Made by a program: the position numbers and the translations under genes
Source of the DNA: Halanaerobium polyolivorans
GTDB lineage: Bacteria; Bacillota; Halanaerobiia; Halanaerobiales; Halanaerobiaceae
Assembly (NCBI RefSeq): GCF_020711195.1
Contig: NZ_JAJFAT010000011.1
Coordinates: 34,750 to 98,749, forward strand
Direction: 5' to 3'
Length of the DNA: 64,000 bases
The notes under the pieces: generated by a model
Told to the model about the DNA's origin: nothing
Database searches by the model: none
What the model saw: the letters and a program-made list of their open reading frames with translations, nothing else
In this document: piece by piece, positions 9,643-19,274 of the stretch
Layout of the letters: each line of letters opens with the position of its first letter
How positions within the stretch are numbered: the stretch's first letter is position 1

Positions 9643-10074
9643 CTAATCCCTGCTTAAATCTAACTCAGTCAGTATTCTTTCTTCTTTTTGTCGCATTTCG
9701 TTTTTTTCTTCCTGACCATGATGGTCATATCCAAAGAGATGCAAAATACCATGAACTGTTAAATAGGCTAATTCTCTTTTTAAAGAATGACCATATTCTT
9801 CTGCCTGTAAAGCAGCTCTTTGCGATGAAATTATTATATCACCCAACACCTCATCATCGATGGGAAAAGATAATACATCAGTAGCTTCATCAAGTTCTCT
9901 ATATTTTTTATTTAACTTCCTTATTTCTTCATTGCTAACAAAAGCTACACTAACCTCACCACCACTATAGCCCTCTACTTCTGCAGCAGTAGTTATAACC
10001 TTTGCTAATAGATCCTTCATCTCTTGATCAATCTCTAAAAAATCCTGCATATCATTAAATTCTACATTAATCAT
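9643..10074 (-). CDS. ybeY: Endoribonuclease YbeY
   Basis: YbeY is a metal-dependent RNase involved in 16S rRNA 3'-end maturation and ribosome quality control. The 143 residues contain the zinc signature TVHGILHLFGYDH (H-x3-H-x5-H) and the DEATDVLSFP segment that precedes it. The start overlaps the stop of pgpH by 4 nt, so translation is probably coupled. The order phoH-pgpH-ybeY-dgkA-cdd-era is a widely conserved block in Bacillota. Confidence 0.96.
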   Translation of the reverse strand: MINVEFNDMQDFLEIDQEMKDLLAKVITTAAEVEGYSGGEVSVAFVSNEEIRKLNKKYRELDEATDVLSFPIDDEVLGDIIISSQRAALQAEEYGHSLKRELAYLTVHGILHLFGYDHHGQEEKNEMRQKEERILTELDLSRD

Positions 10075-12320
10075 TTTTTATCTCCGCCTTTCATCTCTTT
10101 GAGCAGGTTCTCTGGATATTCTACTCTCTGATGATAAATACCGGTTAAAACTTTGACAAAACTATTTGTGATCTGATCCAAATCTCTCAGAGTTAAATCC
10201 GATTTATCCAATTGGTTTTCAATCAATTTATCTTTGATTAAGCCCCTAACAAAACCTTCTATTCTATCATGATTATTTTTATTAAAGTTTTTAGACCTTA
10301 CAGCAGCTTCAGTAATATCTGCCAGCATAATAATTGCTGCTTCCTTACTTTGTGGTTTAGGGCCATCATAACGAAAATCTTTTTTTTCAATATCATCATG
10401 CTTATTTTCCTGTATTGCCTGCTGATAAAAGTAAGAAATTAAGTTTGTCCCATGGTGTTCTTTGATAATATCAATTATTTTACCGGGCAGACCATGCTCT
10501 TCAGCCATTTCAACCCCATCTTTGACATGGGATTTGATAATTAAAGCACTTAAATTAGGAGAGGTTTTATCATGAGGATTTTCAGCCCCAAAATGATTCT
10601 CTGAGAAAAAGTAAGGCCGTTTCAATTTACCAATATCATGATAATATGCAGCAGCTCTAGCAAGTAAAGAATCTGCCCCTACATCTTCTGCAGCTGTTTC
10701 AGCAAGGTTACCAACAATAATACTATGATGATAAGTTCCAGGTGCTTCAACAAGCATCCTTTTTAAAACATTTTGGCTTGGATTAGATAATTCTAGTAGT
10801 TTAACAGAAGAAGTCATATCAAATAAATCCTCTAAATAAGGTAAAAATCCATTAGCTAAAACTCCTACTAAAAGTCCATTTGTTATTCCTCCTCCAACTG
10901 CCCAAATCATATAATTCCAGTTGGGATTTTCCTGTAAAAGAGATAGTCCAGCTATTAAAAACATTAGAACAACACTAATATTCAGACCTGCCCTTATAAT
11001 ATCTCCCCGTTCTTTTACCTTGCTTACACTGTATATACCAACCAATCCGGCCAGCAAAGAGACTAAAACTATATTATAGTTCATATCATATATGGGAGCA
11101 ATCAACATACTTAAAAATAAGGTGGAAACAAGGGCAGTATCAGTATTAATTAATACAGTTAATAGAATTGATGCCATAGCAGTAGGAACAAGAAAATCTA
11201 CAAATGGATTTTGAAAAAGACTAAATATTTTTGCCAGCAAAAGAACTAGCACAATTAAAATCTCAATTAATAATAATTGGCTGTTATCCTGCCAGATTGA
11301 CTTTTTATATTTATAAAAATAAAAAGCTAATAAAAGAACAATGATAAAAGCAATTAATATTCTACCAATTATATTATAATAATTCATTTCTGATCTCTGT
11401 AAGCCGAGTCTTTCTAAAATTTCTACATCAGCCTCAGTTACAACATCACCCTGGCGAACAATGATCTCTCCCTGACGAACCGTATTTTGAACTGGTTCAA
11501 TTTGGGCAGCTGCCTCTTGGCGTCTGGCCTCTGTAGCCTCAGTATTTAAAAACATATTTGCCTGCAGAGTATTTTCGCTTATTTCTGCCAGGGCAAGACG
11601 TTTATCTCTAGAAATATCTAAACCCATTGCTGTTTGAGCGATATTATCTCTAGCACTTGATAGCTCAGCAGGTAAAATTCTTCTTGATAGGGCAGAACTC
11701 AATAACTCATCTGCTCTACTTCTTAAATCTTCTAGTTCTTCCCTGGGCAGGCTGATTAAAGTCTGTAGATTATCATCAGAAATTTCAAAATCAATTTCCT
11801 CTTTAACATTTGTTATTATTAGATTAATATCTTCAGAATCTAAACTTGCTAATTCTTCTTCACTAAAGCTAATTTCTGGCTCAGAATCATCAATTAAAGC
11901 TGCAAATTCTTCTTCAATTTCTGGATCAGCACTTTCCAGGGCAGCAAATCTCTCGATCAGTATACTTTGCCGTTCTTCTATAATTGAATCAAATAAAAGA
12001 TTGATTTGCTCATTAATATCCCTTTCCACAGTACCATCTTCTTCATAAACCCTTGGCGCACTTTCTTCTGCTCTTTGTCTTAATTCTTCGGTTCTAGTTT
12101 CATCTATGAAAGTAATGGTCCGTGGAGCGGTTATATTGCTTTGACTTACCTGGCCAGGTCTTAAATCTACCTGGTCCGGGATTAGGTCTAAACTAAGTGT
12201 TACAGCTATTATAATAAAAAATAAAACTCCCCAAATTATTTTATATGTCCTGGGAGAAAAGTCTAAATATTTTTCCCTCCATTTACGGAGTCTTAGCCTT
12301 ATTTCTTTCATTAATTTCAT
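10071..12320 (-). CDS. pgpH: Cyclic-di-AMP phosphodiesterase PgpH (7TM-HD family)
   Basis: PgpH-type proteins hydrolyse c-di-AMP to pApA. The 749 residues read: one membrane helix near 30-48; a long extracytoplasmic 7TMR-HDED domain to about 320, rich in Glu and Asp; about seven membrane helices from 325 to 520; then a cytoplasmic HD domain with YHHSIIVGNLAE, AYYHDIGKL and IIKEHHGT, which supply the metal-binding His/Asp residues. The ATG follows GGGAG by 6 nt. The link to c-di-AMP matters here because a c-di-AMP riboswitch lies at 61441-61543 in front of the potassium uptake operon. Confidence 0.92.
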   Translation of the reverse strand: MKLMKEIRLRLRKWREKYLDFSPRTYKIIWGVLFFIIIAVTLSLDLIPDQVDLRPGQVSQSNITAPRTITFIDETRTEELRQRAEESAPRVYEEDGTVERDINEQINLLFDSIIEERQSILIERFAALESADPEIEEEFAALIDDSEPEISFSEEELASLDSEDINLIITNVKEEIDFEISDDNLQTLISLPREELEDLRSRADELLSSALSRRILPAELSSARDNIAQTAMGLDISRDKRLALAEISENTLQANMFLNTEATEARRQEAAAQIEPVQNTVRQGEIIVRQGDVVTEADVEILERLGLQRSEMNYYNIIGRILIAFIIVLLLAFYFYKYKKSIWQDNSQLLLIEILIVLVLLLAKIFSLFQNPFVDFLVPTAMASILLTVLINTDTALVSTLFLSMLIAPIYDMNYNIVLVSLLAGLVGIYSVSKVKERGDIIRAGLNISVVLMFLIAGLSLLQENPNWNYMIWAVGGGITNGLLVGVLANGFLPYLEDLFDMTSSVKLLELSNPSQNVLKRMLVEAPGTYHHSIIVGNLAETAAEDVGADSLLARAAAYYHDIGKLKRPYFFSENHFGAENPHDKTSPNLSALIIKSHVKDGVEMAEEHGLPGKIIDIIKEHHGTNLISYFYQQAIQENKHDDIEKKDFRYDGPKPQSKEAAIIMLADITEAAVRSKNFNKNNHDRIEGFVRGLIKDKLIENQLDKSDLTLRDLDQITNSFVKVLTGIYHQRVEYPENLLKEMKGGDKK

Positions 12321-12322
12321 AA

Positions 12323-13285
12323 TTAGCTCCCACTTTCATAACTTTCGTATGCTTTAATAATTTCTTTAACAAGATCATGGCGTACAACATCATGTCTGGT
12401 TAAATAAACAAAATCTATTCCTTTAATATTCTTCAATATTTTCTGCACAGTTGCTAGTCCGGAATTTTTCTTATGGGGTAAATCAATCTGAGTTATATCA
12501 CCTGTAATTACTGCTTTAGAATTAAAACCAATTCTGGTTAAAAACATTTTCATCTGTTCTAAGGTCGTATTTTGAGCTTCATCTAAAATCACAAATGAAT
12601 CATCTAAAGTCCTTCCCCTCATATAGGCTAAAGGAGCAACTTCAATAATATCTTTTTCCTGATATAATTTTGCTTTTTCGGGTCCTAAAATATCATAAAG
12701 AGCATCATATAAAGGTCTTAAATACGGATCAACTTTTTCCTGCATATCACCTGGTAAAAAACCTAGATTTTCTCCTGCCTCAATTGCAGGTCTTGTTAAT
12801 ACTATCCTATTAACCTGGTTGTTCATCAGGCTTTTAACCGCCATTACCATAGCTAAATATGTCTTACCTGTCCCAGCAGGTCCAATAGAAAAAACTATAT
12901 CCCTATTTTTGATCGACTCAATATATAATTTCTGGCCCATGGTTTTAGCTTTAATTTTTCTTCCCTTATAATTTTCCTGAATTACCTCATCATAAATATC
13001 GTTTAAATTGATTTCGGGATTCCTTTTCAACAATTCAGCTGCATATTTTAATTTCCGGGGTGGAAACTCATCTTTTTTATTAGTCATAGAAAGAAGCTTT
13101 TTGATTATCATCTCTTTTTTCTCTATATTACAATCCTGACATTCTATTTTTATTTGGTTGCCTCTTCCACTAAGTTTAACAGCTAGTATATTTTCTAATA
13201 ATTTTAAATTTCTATCATTATGCCCAAAAAAGTTTTGAGCAATCTGGTAATCATTTATTTCTATTCTACTTTCTTCTTTAGACAA
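12323..13285 (-). CDS. phoH: PhoH family ATPase
   Basis: PhoH-like (PhoL/YbeZ type) P-loop ATPase of 320 residues, functionally linked to YbeY and RNA metabolism. Walker A is GPAGTGKTYLA (around 140), Walker B is ILDEAQNTT, and the family segments RPAIEAGENLGFLPGD and KVDPYLRPLYDAL are present. The best start is a TTG placed 8 nt after GGGAGG. First gene of the operon that runs to recO. Confidence 0.94.
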   Translation of the reverse strand: MSKEESRIEINDYQIAQNFFGHNDRNLKLLENILAVKLSGRGNQIKIECQDCNIEKKEMIIKKLLSMTNKKDEFPPRKLKYAAELLKRNPEINLNDIYDEVIQENYKGRKIKAKTMGQKLYIESIKNRDIVFSIGPAGTGKTYLAMVMAVKSLMNNQVNRIVLTRPAIEAGENLGFLPGDMQEKVDPYLRPLYDALYDILGPEKAKLYQEKDIIEVAPLAYMRGRTLDDSFVILDEAQNTTLEQMKMFLTRIGFNSKAVITGDITQIDLPHKKNSGLATVQKILKNIKGIDFVYLTRHDVVRHDLVKEIIKAYESYESGS

Positions 13286-13380
13286 TTTTTAATCCTCCCT
13301 CATTATTTTATTAACTTCTAGAGTAAAGAAAATAATCCTTCCTTTTTTAGACAAAGGATTTAATTAAAGGCTATTTTTTT

Positions 13381-13411
13381 ATTATATCATAGAATTGGAT
13401 GTGGATTACAA
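13381..13411 (-). promoter_or_regulatory. Candidate promoter of the phoH-recO operon
   Basis: Minus strand TTGTAA, 19 nt, then TATAAT preceded by TG one base upstream (extended -10). The long spacer is offset by the extended -10. Leader length to phoH is about 90 nt. Confidence 0.5.
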
Positions 13412-13419
13412 ATTACTTG

Positions 13420-13447
13420 AAAAAACTGCAACCAAGCTAGGCTGCAG
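13420..13447 (-). terminator. Intrinsic terminator after the nfeD-floA operon
   Basis: Minus strand CTGCAGCC-TAGCTT-GGTTGCAG, an 8-bp stem with one G-U pair, followed by TTTTTT. It lies 20 nt beyond the stop of the tail protein and closes the heat-shock/floA transcription unit. Confidence 0.8.
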
Positions 13448-13466
13448 CTTTTACAAATATATGAAT

Positions 13467-13916
13467 TTACCTTCTTTTCTGCAGGGCTTTTGGCTCTGAC
13501 AAAATTTCTTTATAAATTACAGCCTTTTCTAATTCGCTGAAATCTTTAAATTCCTCAGCAAGATAAACTTTCCCCTTTTTAGCAGCAGAAATTGAACGCT
13601 CTTTTTGCTTTTTTGCTTTATCTTTAGAAATAGCTTCTTCTGCGGTAGAACTCTTTTCAGCTTCAACCTGCTCATCTTCTTCAACTTTTTCTTCTTCATA
13701 AGCTAATTTATAATCATCATAAGCTTCTTCTTGATGATCATATTGATAGTCATAATTAGAGTCTTTTCTTTTTGAATAATCTTCTTTCCTTTCTCTTTCT
13801 ATTTCTGCGGCTTTCTCTTGAATAAAGTCAAATAGCCTTTTAAAGGTTTTAATTATTTTAGCCATAATAACGAAAAAGAAGATTAAAACAGGAAGTAAAT
13901 ATATTAAACTCTCCAT
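13467..13916 (-). CDS. Single-pass membrane protein with charged coiled-coil region, unknown function
   Basis: A 149-residue protein I do not recognise as a named family. Residues 4-23 form one hydrophobic helix near the N-terminus. Residues 30-110 are highly charged, rich in Glu, Lys and Tyr, and probably coiled or disordered. The last 25 residues end in LEKAVIYKEILSEPKALQ, a hydrophobic/charged tail that looks conserved in type. It is 30 nt downstream of floA, so a role at the membrane together with the flotillin/NfeD pair is plausible. GGAGG precedes the ATG. Confidence 0.75.
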   Translation of the reverse strand: MESLIYLLPVLIFFFVIMAKIIKTFKRLFDFIQEKAAEIERERKEDYSKRKDSNYDYQYDHQEEAYDDYKLAYEEEKVEEDEQVEAEKSSTAEEAISKDKAKKQKERSISAAKKGKVYLAEEFKDFSELEKAVIYKEILSEPKALQKRR

Positions 13917-13946
13917 ACAATTAATCCCTCCTGTTAATGGTTCAAA

Positions 13947-14930
13947 TTAATTTTCACTGATCTCTTTGTTTTTTTCTGATGATTCAGAAATACTTGATCT
14001 CATCTTTGTATCAGATTCGATATTTTTAAAATTCATATAATCCATAACACCCATATTACCTTTTTTAAGAGCTTCTGACATAGCTAAAGGAACTTGAGCC
14101 TCTGCTTCTACCACTTTAGCTCTCATTTCCTGTACCTTAGCTTTCATCTCTTGTTCTTCTGCAACTGCCATTGCTCTTCTTTCTTCAGCTTTAGCTTGAG
14201 CGATTTCTTTATCAGCTTCTGCCTGATCTGTCTGCAGTTGAGCACCAATGTTCTTACCAACATCTACATCAGCGATATCAATAGATAATATTTCAAAAGC
14301 AGTACCTGAATCAAGGCCTTTATCTAAAACAGTTTTTGAGATAGAATCAGGATTTTCAAGTACTTTTTTATGGGATTCAGCTGAACCTACAGTAGTAACA
14401 ATACCTTCTCCAACTCTAGCCAGTACTGTTTCTTCGCCAGCTCCACCAACTAAACGGTCTATATTAGCTCTTACAGTAACTCTGGCTGTAGCCATAACCT
14501 GAATACCATCCATAGCAACTGCTGTAACAATAGGAGTTTGAATAACCTTAGGGTTTACACTCATTTTTACAGCTTCTAACACATCTCTTCCTGCCAGATC
14601 AATTGCTGCTGCGCGTTCAAAGCTGAGCTCAATTTCTGCTCGATGAGCAGCTATTAAAGCATCAACAACCCGATCTACATTACCTCCAGCAAGATAATGT
14701 GCTTCAAGCTGATCACTGCTTATTTCCATACCAGCTTTGTGAGTTTTGATCATCGGTCCTACTATTGATGATGGAATAACCCTTCTTAATCTCATACCGA
14801 TTAAATTAAAAAAACTAACCTTTACTCCAGCTGCTGTAGCTGAAATCCAAAGTCCAATTGGTATAAAGTAAAAAAACAGGACTAAAAATGCCAATAAGGC
14901 AATTAAAAATAACACTGTTAATAGTTCCAT
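13947..14930 (-). CDS. floA: Flotillin-like protein FloA
   Basis: FloA (UPF0365) scaffolds functional membrane microdomains. The 327 residues begin with a membrane hairpin (about 3-28), then the SPFH/band-7 region with [15 protein letters not shown] and [21 protein letters not shown] marks, and end in an Ala/Glu-rich coiled coil ([18 protein letters not shown] and so on, about 235-300). It is 1 nt from the stop of nfeD; the nfeD-floA pair is conserved in Bacillota (yqeZ-yqfA). Confidence 0.95.
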   Translation of the reverse strand: MELLTVLFLIALLAFLVLFFYFIPIGLWISATAAGVKVSFFNLIGMRLRRVIPSSIVGPMIKTHKAGMEISSDQLEAHYLAGGNVDRVVDALIAAHRAEIELSFERAAAIDLAGRDVLEAVKMSVNPKVIQTPIVTAVAMDGIQVMATARVTVRANIDRLVGGAGEETVLARVGEGIVTTVGSAESHKKVLENPDSISKTVLDKGLDSGTAFEILSIDIADVDVGKNIGAQLQTDQAEADKEIAQAKAEERRAMAVAEEQEMKAKVQEMRAKVVEAEAQVPLAMSEALKKGNMGVMDYMNFKNIESDTKMRSSISESSEKNKEISEN

Positions 14931-14931
14931 T

Positions 14932-16221
14932 TTATTCTGCCTCCTCTTCTATTTCTCTAACAACTATTCTGCTGCCAGAAACTGATACAACTTCTACTAA
15001 ACTGTCTTTTTCTATAAAACCACCTTCACTTACTGCATCAATCCTTCTGTTATCAATTTCTATTGTACCTGCCGGTCTTAATTTGGTTATTGTAAGAGCT
15101 TTGCGGCCTACATAATCCTGTTTGTCTGAAGATGAATAATATTCTTTTGAACTTGTCTCAAGTGATATTTTATTCCAGAAACGGCTTGTACCCATCTTTT
15201 TAACCATTAGAAAAGCAATTAAAAGGGTGAAAAACACAACCCCCAACAGTACATTAAGCGCTATTGCTCGATTGGGGAAAACAAAGAATAAACTGATTAA
15301 AACAGCTGTTATACCACTTATACCGGCTACACCAAAACCTGGAATAACAAAAATCTCGAAAAAGATCAGTATAATGCCAATTATAAAGAGAATTACCATT
15401 CCAGTTCCAATTGCTCCGGTCAAAATATGACCGGCAAAAAATATCAATAAAGAAATAATTCCAAGCGTACCACCCACAGCAAAGCCGGGTGTTAAAGCTT
15501 CAAAAATTAAAGCAGAAAAAGCAATTATTAATAACAGACCACTAAAATAAGGATTTGTTATTATAGCAACAATGTTATGCAAACTGCTTCTTTCTATACT
15601 TATAATTTCTCCGGGATCAATCGCTTTTAATTCACTCAATTCGTTTAAATTTTCAGCTATAAAATCTCCCATCCCCAACTCAACCGCTTCTCTGGCTGTC
15701 AGGGTAAGCAGCTTTTCTCTTTCGATTATCGACTCAATTTCAATATCAGAGTCGACCATTGCTTCTGCTATTCTTCCATCTCTGCCTGTTCTTTCTGCGG
15801 TTGCAGCAAATTCTTTTCTGAGAGCAGAAATTATTTTTTCTTCCTGAGGTCTGGTTTCTGCTGCTCCAATACTGGAGCCTGAGGAAAGATATATTTCATC
15901 GCCGGTCAAAGCAATCAAGGCTGCCGCAGACCAGGCTCTACCATTAACAAAGGTGATAATCCTCAGCGGAGAATCAAATATTCTATCTCTAATTCTCAAA
16001 GCAGGATCAACAAAACCACCAAGACTATTTATTTCAATTATAAACTCTTCAGCTCCTTCGGCTTCTGCCCTGCTTAAAGCATCATTAATAAAAGAATACT
16101 GAGCTATATTTATTTCACCTTCTAAACGGATATGATAAATAGAGGCTTCAGCCTGTTCTACTGAAGAAAAAACAGAGATAACCACTAAAAACAATATTAA
16201 AAAAACCAAAATTTTTCTCAT
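14932..16221 (-). CDS. NfeD-type membrane serine protease
   Basis: A 429-residue NfeD protein (YqeZ type). The N-terminal signal helix (1-27) leads to a ClpP/SppA-like protease domain (about 30-215) with the Ser-containing [12 protein letters not shown] and [10 protein letters not shown]. Four or five membrane helices follow (about 220-340), and the C-terminus is an OB-fold NfeD domain (from about 360). Such proteases cleave stomatin/flotillin partners; FloA is encoded immediately downstream. The ATG follows GGGGGTG at 7 nt. The catalytic assignment is by family similarity. Confidence 0.9.
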   Translation of the reverse strand: MRKILVFLILFLVVISVFSSVEQAEASIYHIRLEGEINIAQYSFINDALSRAEAEGAEEFIIEINSLGGFVDPALRIRDRIFDSPLRIITFVNGRAWSAAALIALTGDEIYLSSGSSIGAAETRPQEEKIISALRKEFAATAERTGRDGRIAEAMVDSDIEIESIIEREKLLTLTAREAVELGMGDFIAENLNELSELKAIDPGEIISIERSSLHNIVAIITNPYFSGLLLIIAFSALIFEALTPGFAVGGTLGIISLLIFFAGHILTGAIGTGMVILFIIGIILIFFEIFVIPGFGVAGISGITAVLISLFFVFPNRAIALNVLLGVVFFTLLIAFLMVKKMGTSRFWNKISLETSSKEYYSSSDKQDYVGRKALTITKLRPAGTIEIDNRRIDAVSEGGFIEKDSLVEVVSVSGSRIVVREIEEEAE

Positions 16222-16283
16222 CAATTTTCACCCCCATAATGAGGACTGGGAGGATATGAACCTCCTCTATATAAATAAATCAG

Positions 16284-16736
16284 CTATTTTTGACTGAGCT
16301 TTTCTTTAACCTTTTGGCTGACTAAACTACCATCAGCCCTTCCTTTTATCTTGGGCATTATTTTAGCCATAACCTGGCCCATATCCTGCATGCTTTCTGC
16401 ACCAGTTTCAGCAATTACTGCTGCAACAGTTTTATCGATTTCCTCTTCTGACATCTGTTCTGGTAAATATTCTTCTAATATTTCCATTTCTCTATAAAGT
16501 TTATCCATTACCTCTTTTTTGCCTGATTTTTTGAAATCAGGTATTGAGTCTTTAATCGATTTTAGCTGTTTTGCTATTACAGCAATTACTTCTTTATCAT
16601 CTAGCTCTTTGCCAGTTTCAATCTCTTTATTTTTTATTTCTGATCTTGTCATTCTTATTACTGCTAAGCGCTCTTTATCTTTTTCTTTCATAGCTTTTTT
16701 CATATCTTCTAAAAGTCTTTTCTTTAAAGCTTCCAT
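16284..16736 (-). CDS. yqeY: GatB/YqeY domain protein
   Basis: A 150-residue all-helical protein of the YqeY family, related to the tRNA-binding tail of the GatB amidotransferase subunit. Recognisable segments are MKKAMKEKDKERLAVIRM, EIETGKELDD and YLPEQMSEEEI, with the C-terminal GRADGSLVSQ typical of the family. Function is uncertain; a tRNA-linked role is inferred. In many Bacillota rpsU (S21) lies between the HIT gene and yqeY; here only 23 nt separate them and there is no rpsU. Confidence 0.93.
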   Translation of the reverse strand: MEALKKRLLEDMKKAMKEKDKERLAVIRMTRSEIKNKEIETGKELDDKEVIAVIAKQLKSIKDSIPDFKKSGKKEVMDKLYREMEILEEYLPEQMSEEEIDKTVAAVIAETGAESMQDMGQVMAKIMPKIKGRADGSLVSQKVKEKLSQK

Positions 16737-16759
16737 TTTGCCAACTCCCTAATTTTATA

Positions 16760-17104
16760 TTAGCCTGGAGGCCACTGCAGTTTCCTTCCCCCTAATAAAT
16801 GAAAATGAATGTGATAAACAGTCTGACCGCCATCTTGATTGCAGTTACTAACAATTCTATAACCACTTTCAGCAATGTTTTTTTCTGCAGCCAGCTCTTT
16901 TGCCACCTGATAAATATGACCTATTAACTTATTATCTTTTTCTTCTAAATTATTGAGATCAGAAATGTGTTTTTTTGGTACTATTAGAAGATGAACAGGT
17001 GCCTGAGGATTAATATCTTCAAAAACCACAAGCTTTTCATCACTATAGACAAAGTCTGTATCAATTTTTCCTGCTGCTATTTTACAGAAAAGACAATCTT
17101 CCAT
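16760..17104 (-). CDS. HIT family nucleotide hydrolase (HinT-like)
   Basis: A 114-residue histidine-triad protein. HinT-type enzymes hydrolyse purine nucleoside phosphoramidates such as AMP-lysine. The triad HIHFHLLGG lies near residue 100, the N-terminus has the zinc-type CLFCKI, and the nucleotide-binding FEDINPQAPVHLLIVPKKH is intact. It is downstream of mtaB after a 74-nt gap and upstream of yqeY. Confidence 0.94.
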   Translation of the reverse strand: MEDCLFCKIAAGKIDTDFVYSDEKLVVFEDINPQAPVHLLIVPKKHISDLNNLEEKDNKLIGHIYQVAKELAAEKNIAESGYRIVSNCNQDGGQTVYHIHFHLLGGRKLQWPPG

Positions 17105-17178
17105 TCTAACACCTCCAAAAATAATTATTTTGCTTTATCATCTATTACTTATATTCTCTTAAAAGCTCTTAGTTCCTG

Positions 17179-18492
17179 CTATTCTATGATTTTTCCTTTT
17201 ATATGAGAATAATCAAATGAACTCTCGAGCTCAACTTCTGTTAAAGTGTTTTTAATTTTATCAGGGCCAGCAAGCAGCACCTTAAGATAATTATCTGTAT
17301 AACCGGTTAATAATCCTGTTTGCTGATCTCTTTCTTCTTCTATTAAAACTTTTTTGCTTTGACCCAAAAATTTAGCCTGATACTCTTTCATTAATGATTG
17401 ATTGAGCTCCCGCAGTTTTTTGCTGTATTTTTTAATAATATTGCCATTAACTTTGTTATCCATCTTATAAGCGGGTGTACCTTCACGAGCTGAAAAGGGA
17501 AAAACATGTACTTTAGTAAATTTAAGCTCTTTGACCAGCTCTAATGTTTGCTCAAAAGTTTTTTGCGTTTCTCCGGGAAAACCAACAATAACATCAGTTG
17601 TAATTGCAATATCAGGTATTTTAGCCCTTATTTTATTAACAGTTTTGGCAAATTCTTCAGCTGTATAGGGTCTCTGCATGGCTTTTAAAATTTTATTGCT
17701 CCCACTTTGCAGAGGTAGGTGGAGGTGGGGACAAAAAATATCCTTTTCTGCCATTAAATCTATCATTTTACTATCAATTTCTGTACCTTCAATTGAGCTA
17801 AGCCTGAGCCTCTGCAGATTTTCCACTTCACTTAATTCCTGCAGTAGTTCACCTAAAGCAGCGGTATTGTTTTTCTCACTTCCATATGCTCCCAGATGAG
17901 TTCCTGTTAAGATGATCTCTTTAACTCCCTCTTCAACCATCTTTTTAACCTCTTTTAGAATTGATTTTTGCTCTCTACTCCTGACAGGTCCTCTGGCATA
18001 GGGAATTATACAATAACTGCAGAATTGATTACAGCCATCTTCAATTTTTATATTAGCTCTGGTTCTATTTGTTAATCTTTTTAGCTCAAGTTCTTCATAA
18101 TCTTTTAATTCTTGATAATCTTTTATTTGATTCTCTATTTCCTTACCAGCCAGTAATTTATCAACCTTTTTAACAATTTTAGCTTTGTCACTACTTCCCA
18201 TCACAAAATCAATTTCAGATATGGAACTGACCTCTTCCGGAAATGCCTGGCTGTAACAGCCAACAACAGCGACTAAACTCTCATTATTACTTCTTTTTGC
18301 TCTTCTAGCAATTTTTCTGCTTTTACTGGCAGCTTGATTGGTTACAGTACAGCTATTAATTATATAAATATCTGCCTCATCAGAAAAATCTACAACCTCA
18401 AAATCATTATCTAAAAAAATATCTATGATTGCTTCTGTTTCATATTGATTTACTTTACAGCCGAGAGTATAAAAAGCTGCTTTTTTATTCAT
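17179..18492 (-). CDS. mtaB: tRNA (N6-threonylcarbamoyladenosine(37)) methylthiotransferase MtaB
   Basis: MtaB is a radical-SAM enzyme that converts t6A37 to ms2t6A in ANN-decoding tRNAs. The 437 residues begin with the UPF0004 domain (FYTLGCKVNQYETEA; further Cys at NSCTVTN and VVGCYSQ bind one 4Fe-4S cluster), then the radical-SAM core with CNQFCSYCIIPYARG (CxxxCxxC), and a C-terminal TRAM domain. The ATG follows GGTGG and sits 1 nt past the rsmE stop; an upstream in-frame codon inside rsmE is unlikely. Confidence 0.95.
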   Translation of the reverse strand: MNKKAAFYTLGCKVNQYETEAIIDIFLDNDFEVVDFSDEADIYIINSCTVTNQAASKSRKIARRAKRSNNESLVAVVGCYSQAFPEEVSSISEIDFVMGSSDKAKIVKKVDKLLAGKEIENQIKDYQELKDYEELELKRLTNRTRANIKIEDGCNQFCSYCIIPYARGPVRSREQKSILKEVKKMVEEGVKEIILTGTHLGAYGSEKNNTAALGELLQELSEVENLQRLRLSSIEGTEIDSKMIDLMAEKDIFCPHLHLPLQSGSNKILKAMQRPYTAEEFAKTVNKIRAKIPDIAITTDVIVGFPGETQKTFEQTLELVKELKFTKVHVFPFSAREGTPAYKMDNKVNGNIIKKYSKKLRELNQSLMKEYQAKFLGQSKKVLIEEERDQQTGLLTGYTDNYLKVLLAGPDKIKNTLTEVELESSFDYSHIKGKIIE

Positions 18493-18493
18493 T

Positions 18494-19246
18494 TTAACCA
18501 CCAAGTTCACCTTTCTCATATAATAAACAGGATAAAGCGGAAATCCCTGCCGTTTCTGTTCTCATTATTCTTGGTCCCAAGCTAATAACCTCTGCCTGCA
18601 GATCTTTTTTTGCTTTTTCAACTTCTTCTGCAGAGAAACCACCTTCTGGCCCGATAATCAATAATATTATAGCATCATCTGCAGGCTGATTTTGCTTAAA
18701 AAATTTTTTTAGAGAAAATTCAGCTTCATCTTCCCACAAAATTAAAGAATAATCAAATTCATCTTTCAGTTCTTTTAAAGCAGAAAGAGAACAAAAATCT
18801 CTTATTTCCGGGATCAGAGATCTTCCCGACTGTTTGGCAGCTGCTTCTGCAACTCTCTGCCATCTTTTAAGTTTTTTCTGCTTCTTTTTATGATTATATT
18901 TAACTATTGTTCTCTCTGTTTCTAATGGTATCAGAGCTTTGAAGCCAATTTCAGTTGCCTTCTCAACAATTAAGTCCATTTTTCTTTTTTTGGGCAGCCC
19001 CTGAGCTATAATAACCTTCAATTCTGCTTCAACTGCAGATTTTTCGCGCTCGATGACCTCTAATTCAGCTGAGTCATCATTAAAAGCAACTATCTTTGCC
19101 TGCAGATCAAAACCATCTTTATCAGAAACAATAACCCTGTCACCTATATTAAGGCGCAGGGAATTTTTAAGATGATTATAATCATTTCCTTGAATAGAAA
19201 TTTTTTCTCCAATTGCTGCACTTTCTTTAATGAAAAATTTATTCAT
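18494..19246 (-). CDS. rsmE: 16S rRNA (uracil(1498)-N3)-methyltransferase
   Basis: RsmE methylates U1498 of 16S rRNA. The protein has 250 residues: an N-terminal PUA-like domain and a SPOUT methyltransferase domain with the knot motifs LLIIGPEGGFSAEE and ISLGPRIMRTETAGISAL. It lies between dnaJ and mtaB. prmA, often found just upstream in this cluster, is absent here, with only 28 nt between dnaJ and rsmE. Confidence 0.95.
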   Translation of the reverse strand: MNKFFIKESAAIGEKISIQGNDYNHLKNSLRLNIGDRVIVSDKDGFDLQAKIVAFNDDSAELEVIEREKSAVEAELKVIIAQGLPKKRKMDLIVEKATEIGFKALIPLETERTIVKYNHKKKQKKLKRWQRVAEAAAKQSGRSLIPEIRDFCSLSALKELKDEFDYSLILWEDEAEFSLKKFFKQNQPADDAIILLIIGPEGGFSAEEVEKAKKDLQAEVISLGPRIMRTETAGISALSCLLYEKGELGG

Positions 19247-19274
19247 TTTCTTTCACTCCGTATAATTTCTTTAT

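Noticed and set aside
16246..16262. GGAGG-TTCATAT-CCTCC hairpin between nfeD and yqeY as a terminator
   Set aside because: No T-run follows on the minus strand. It may be an mRNA hairpin only.
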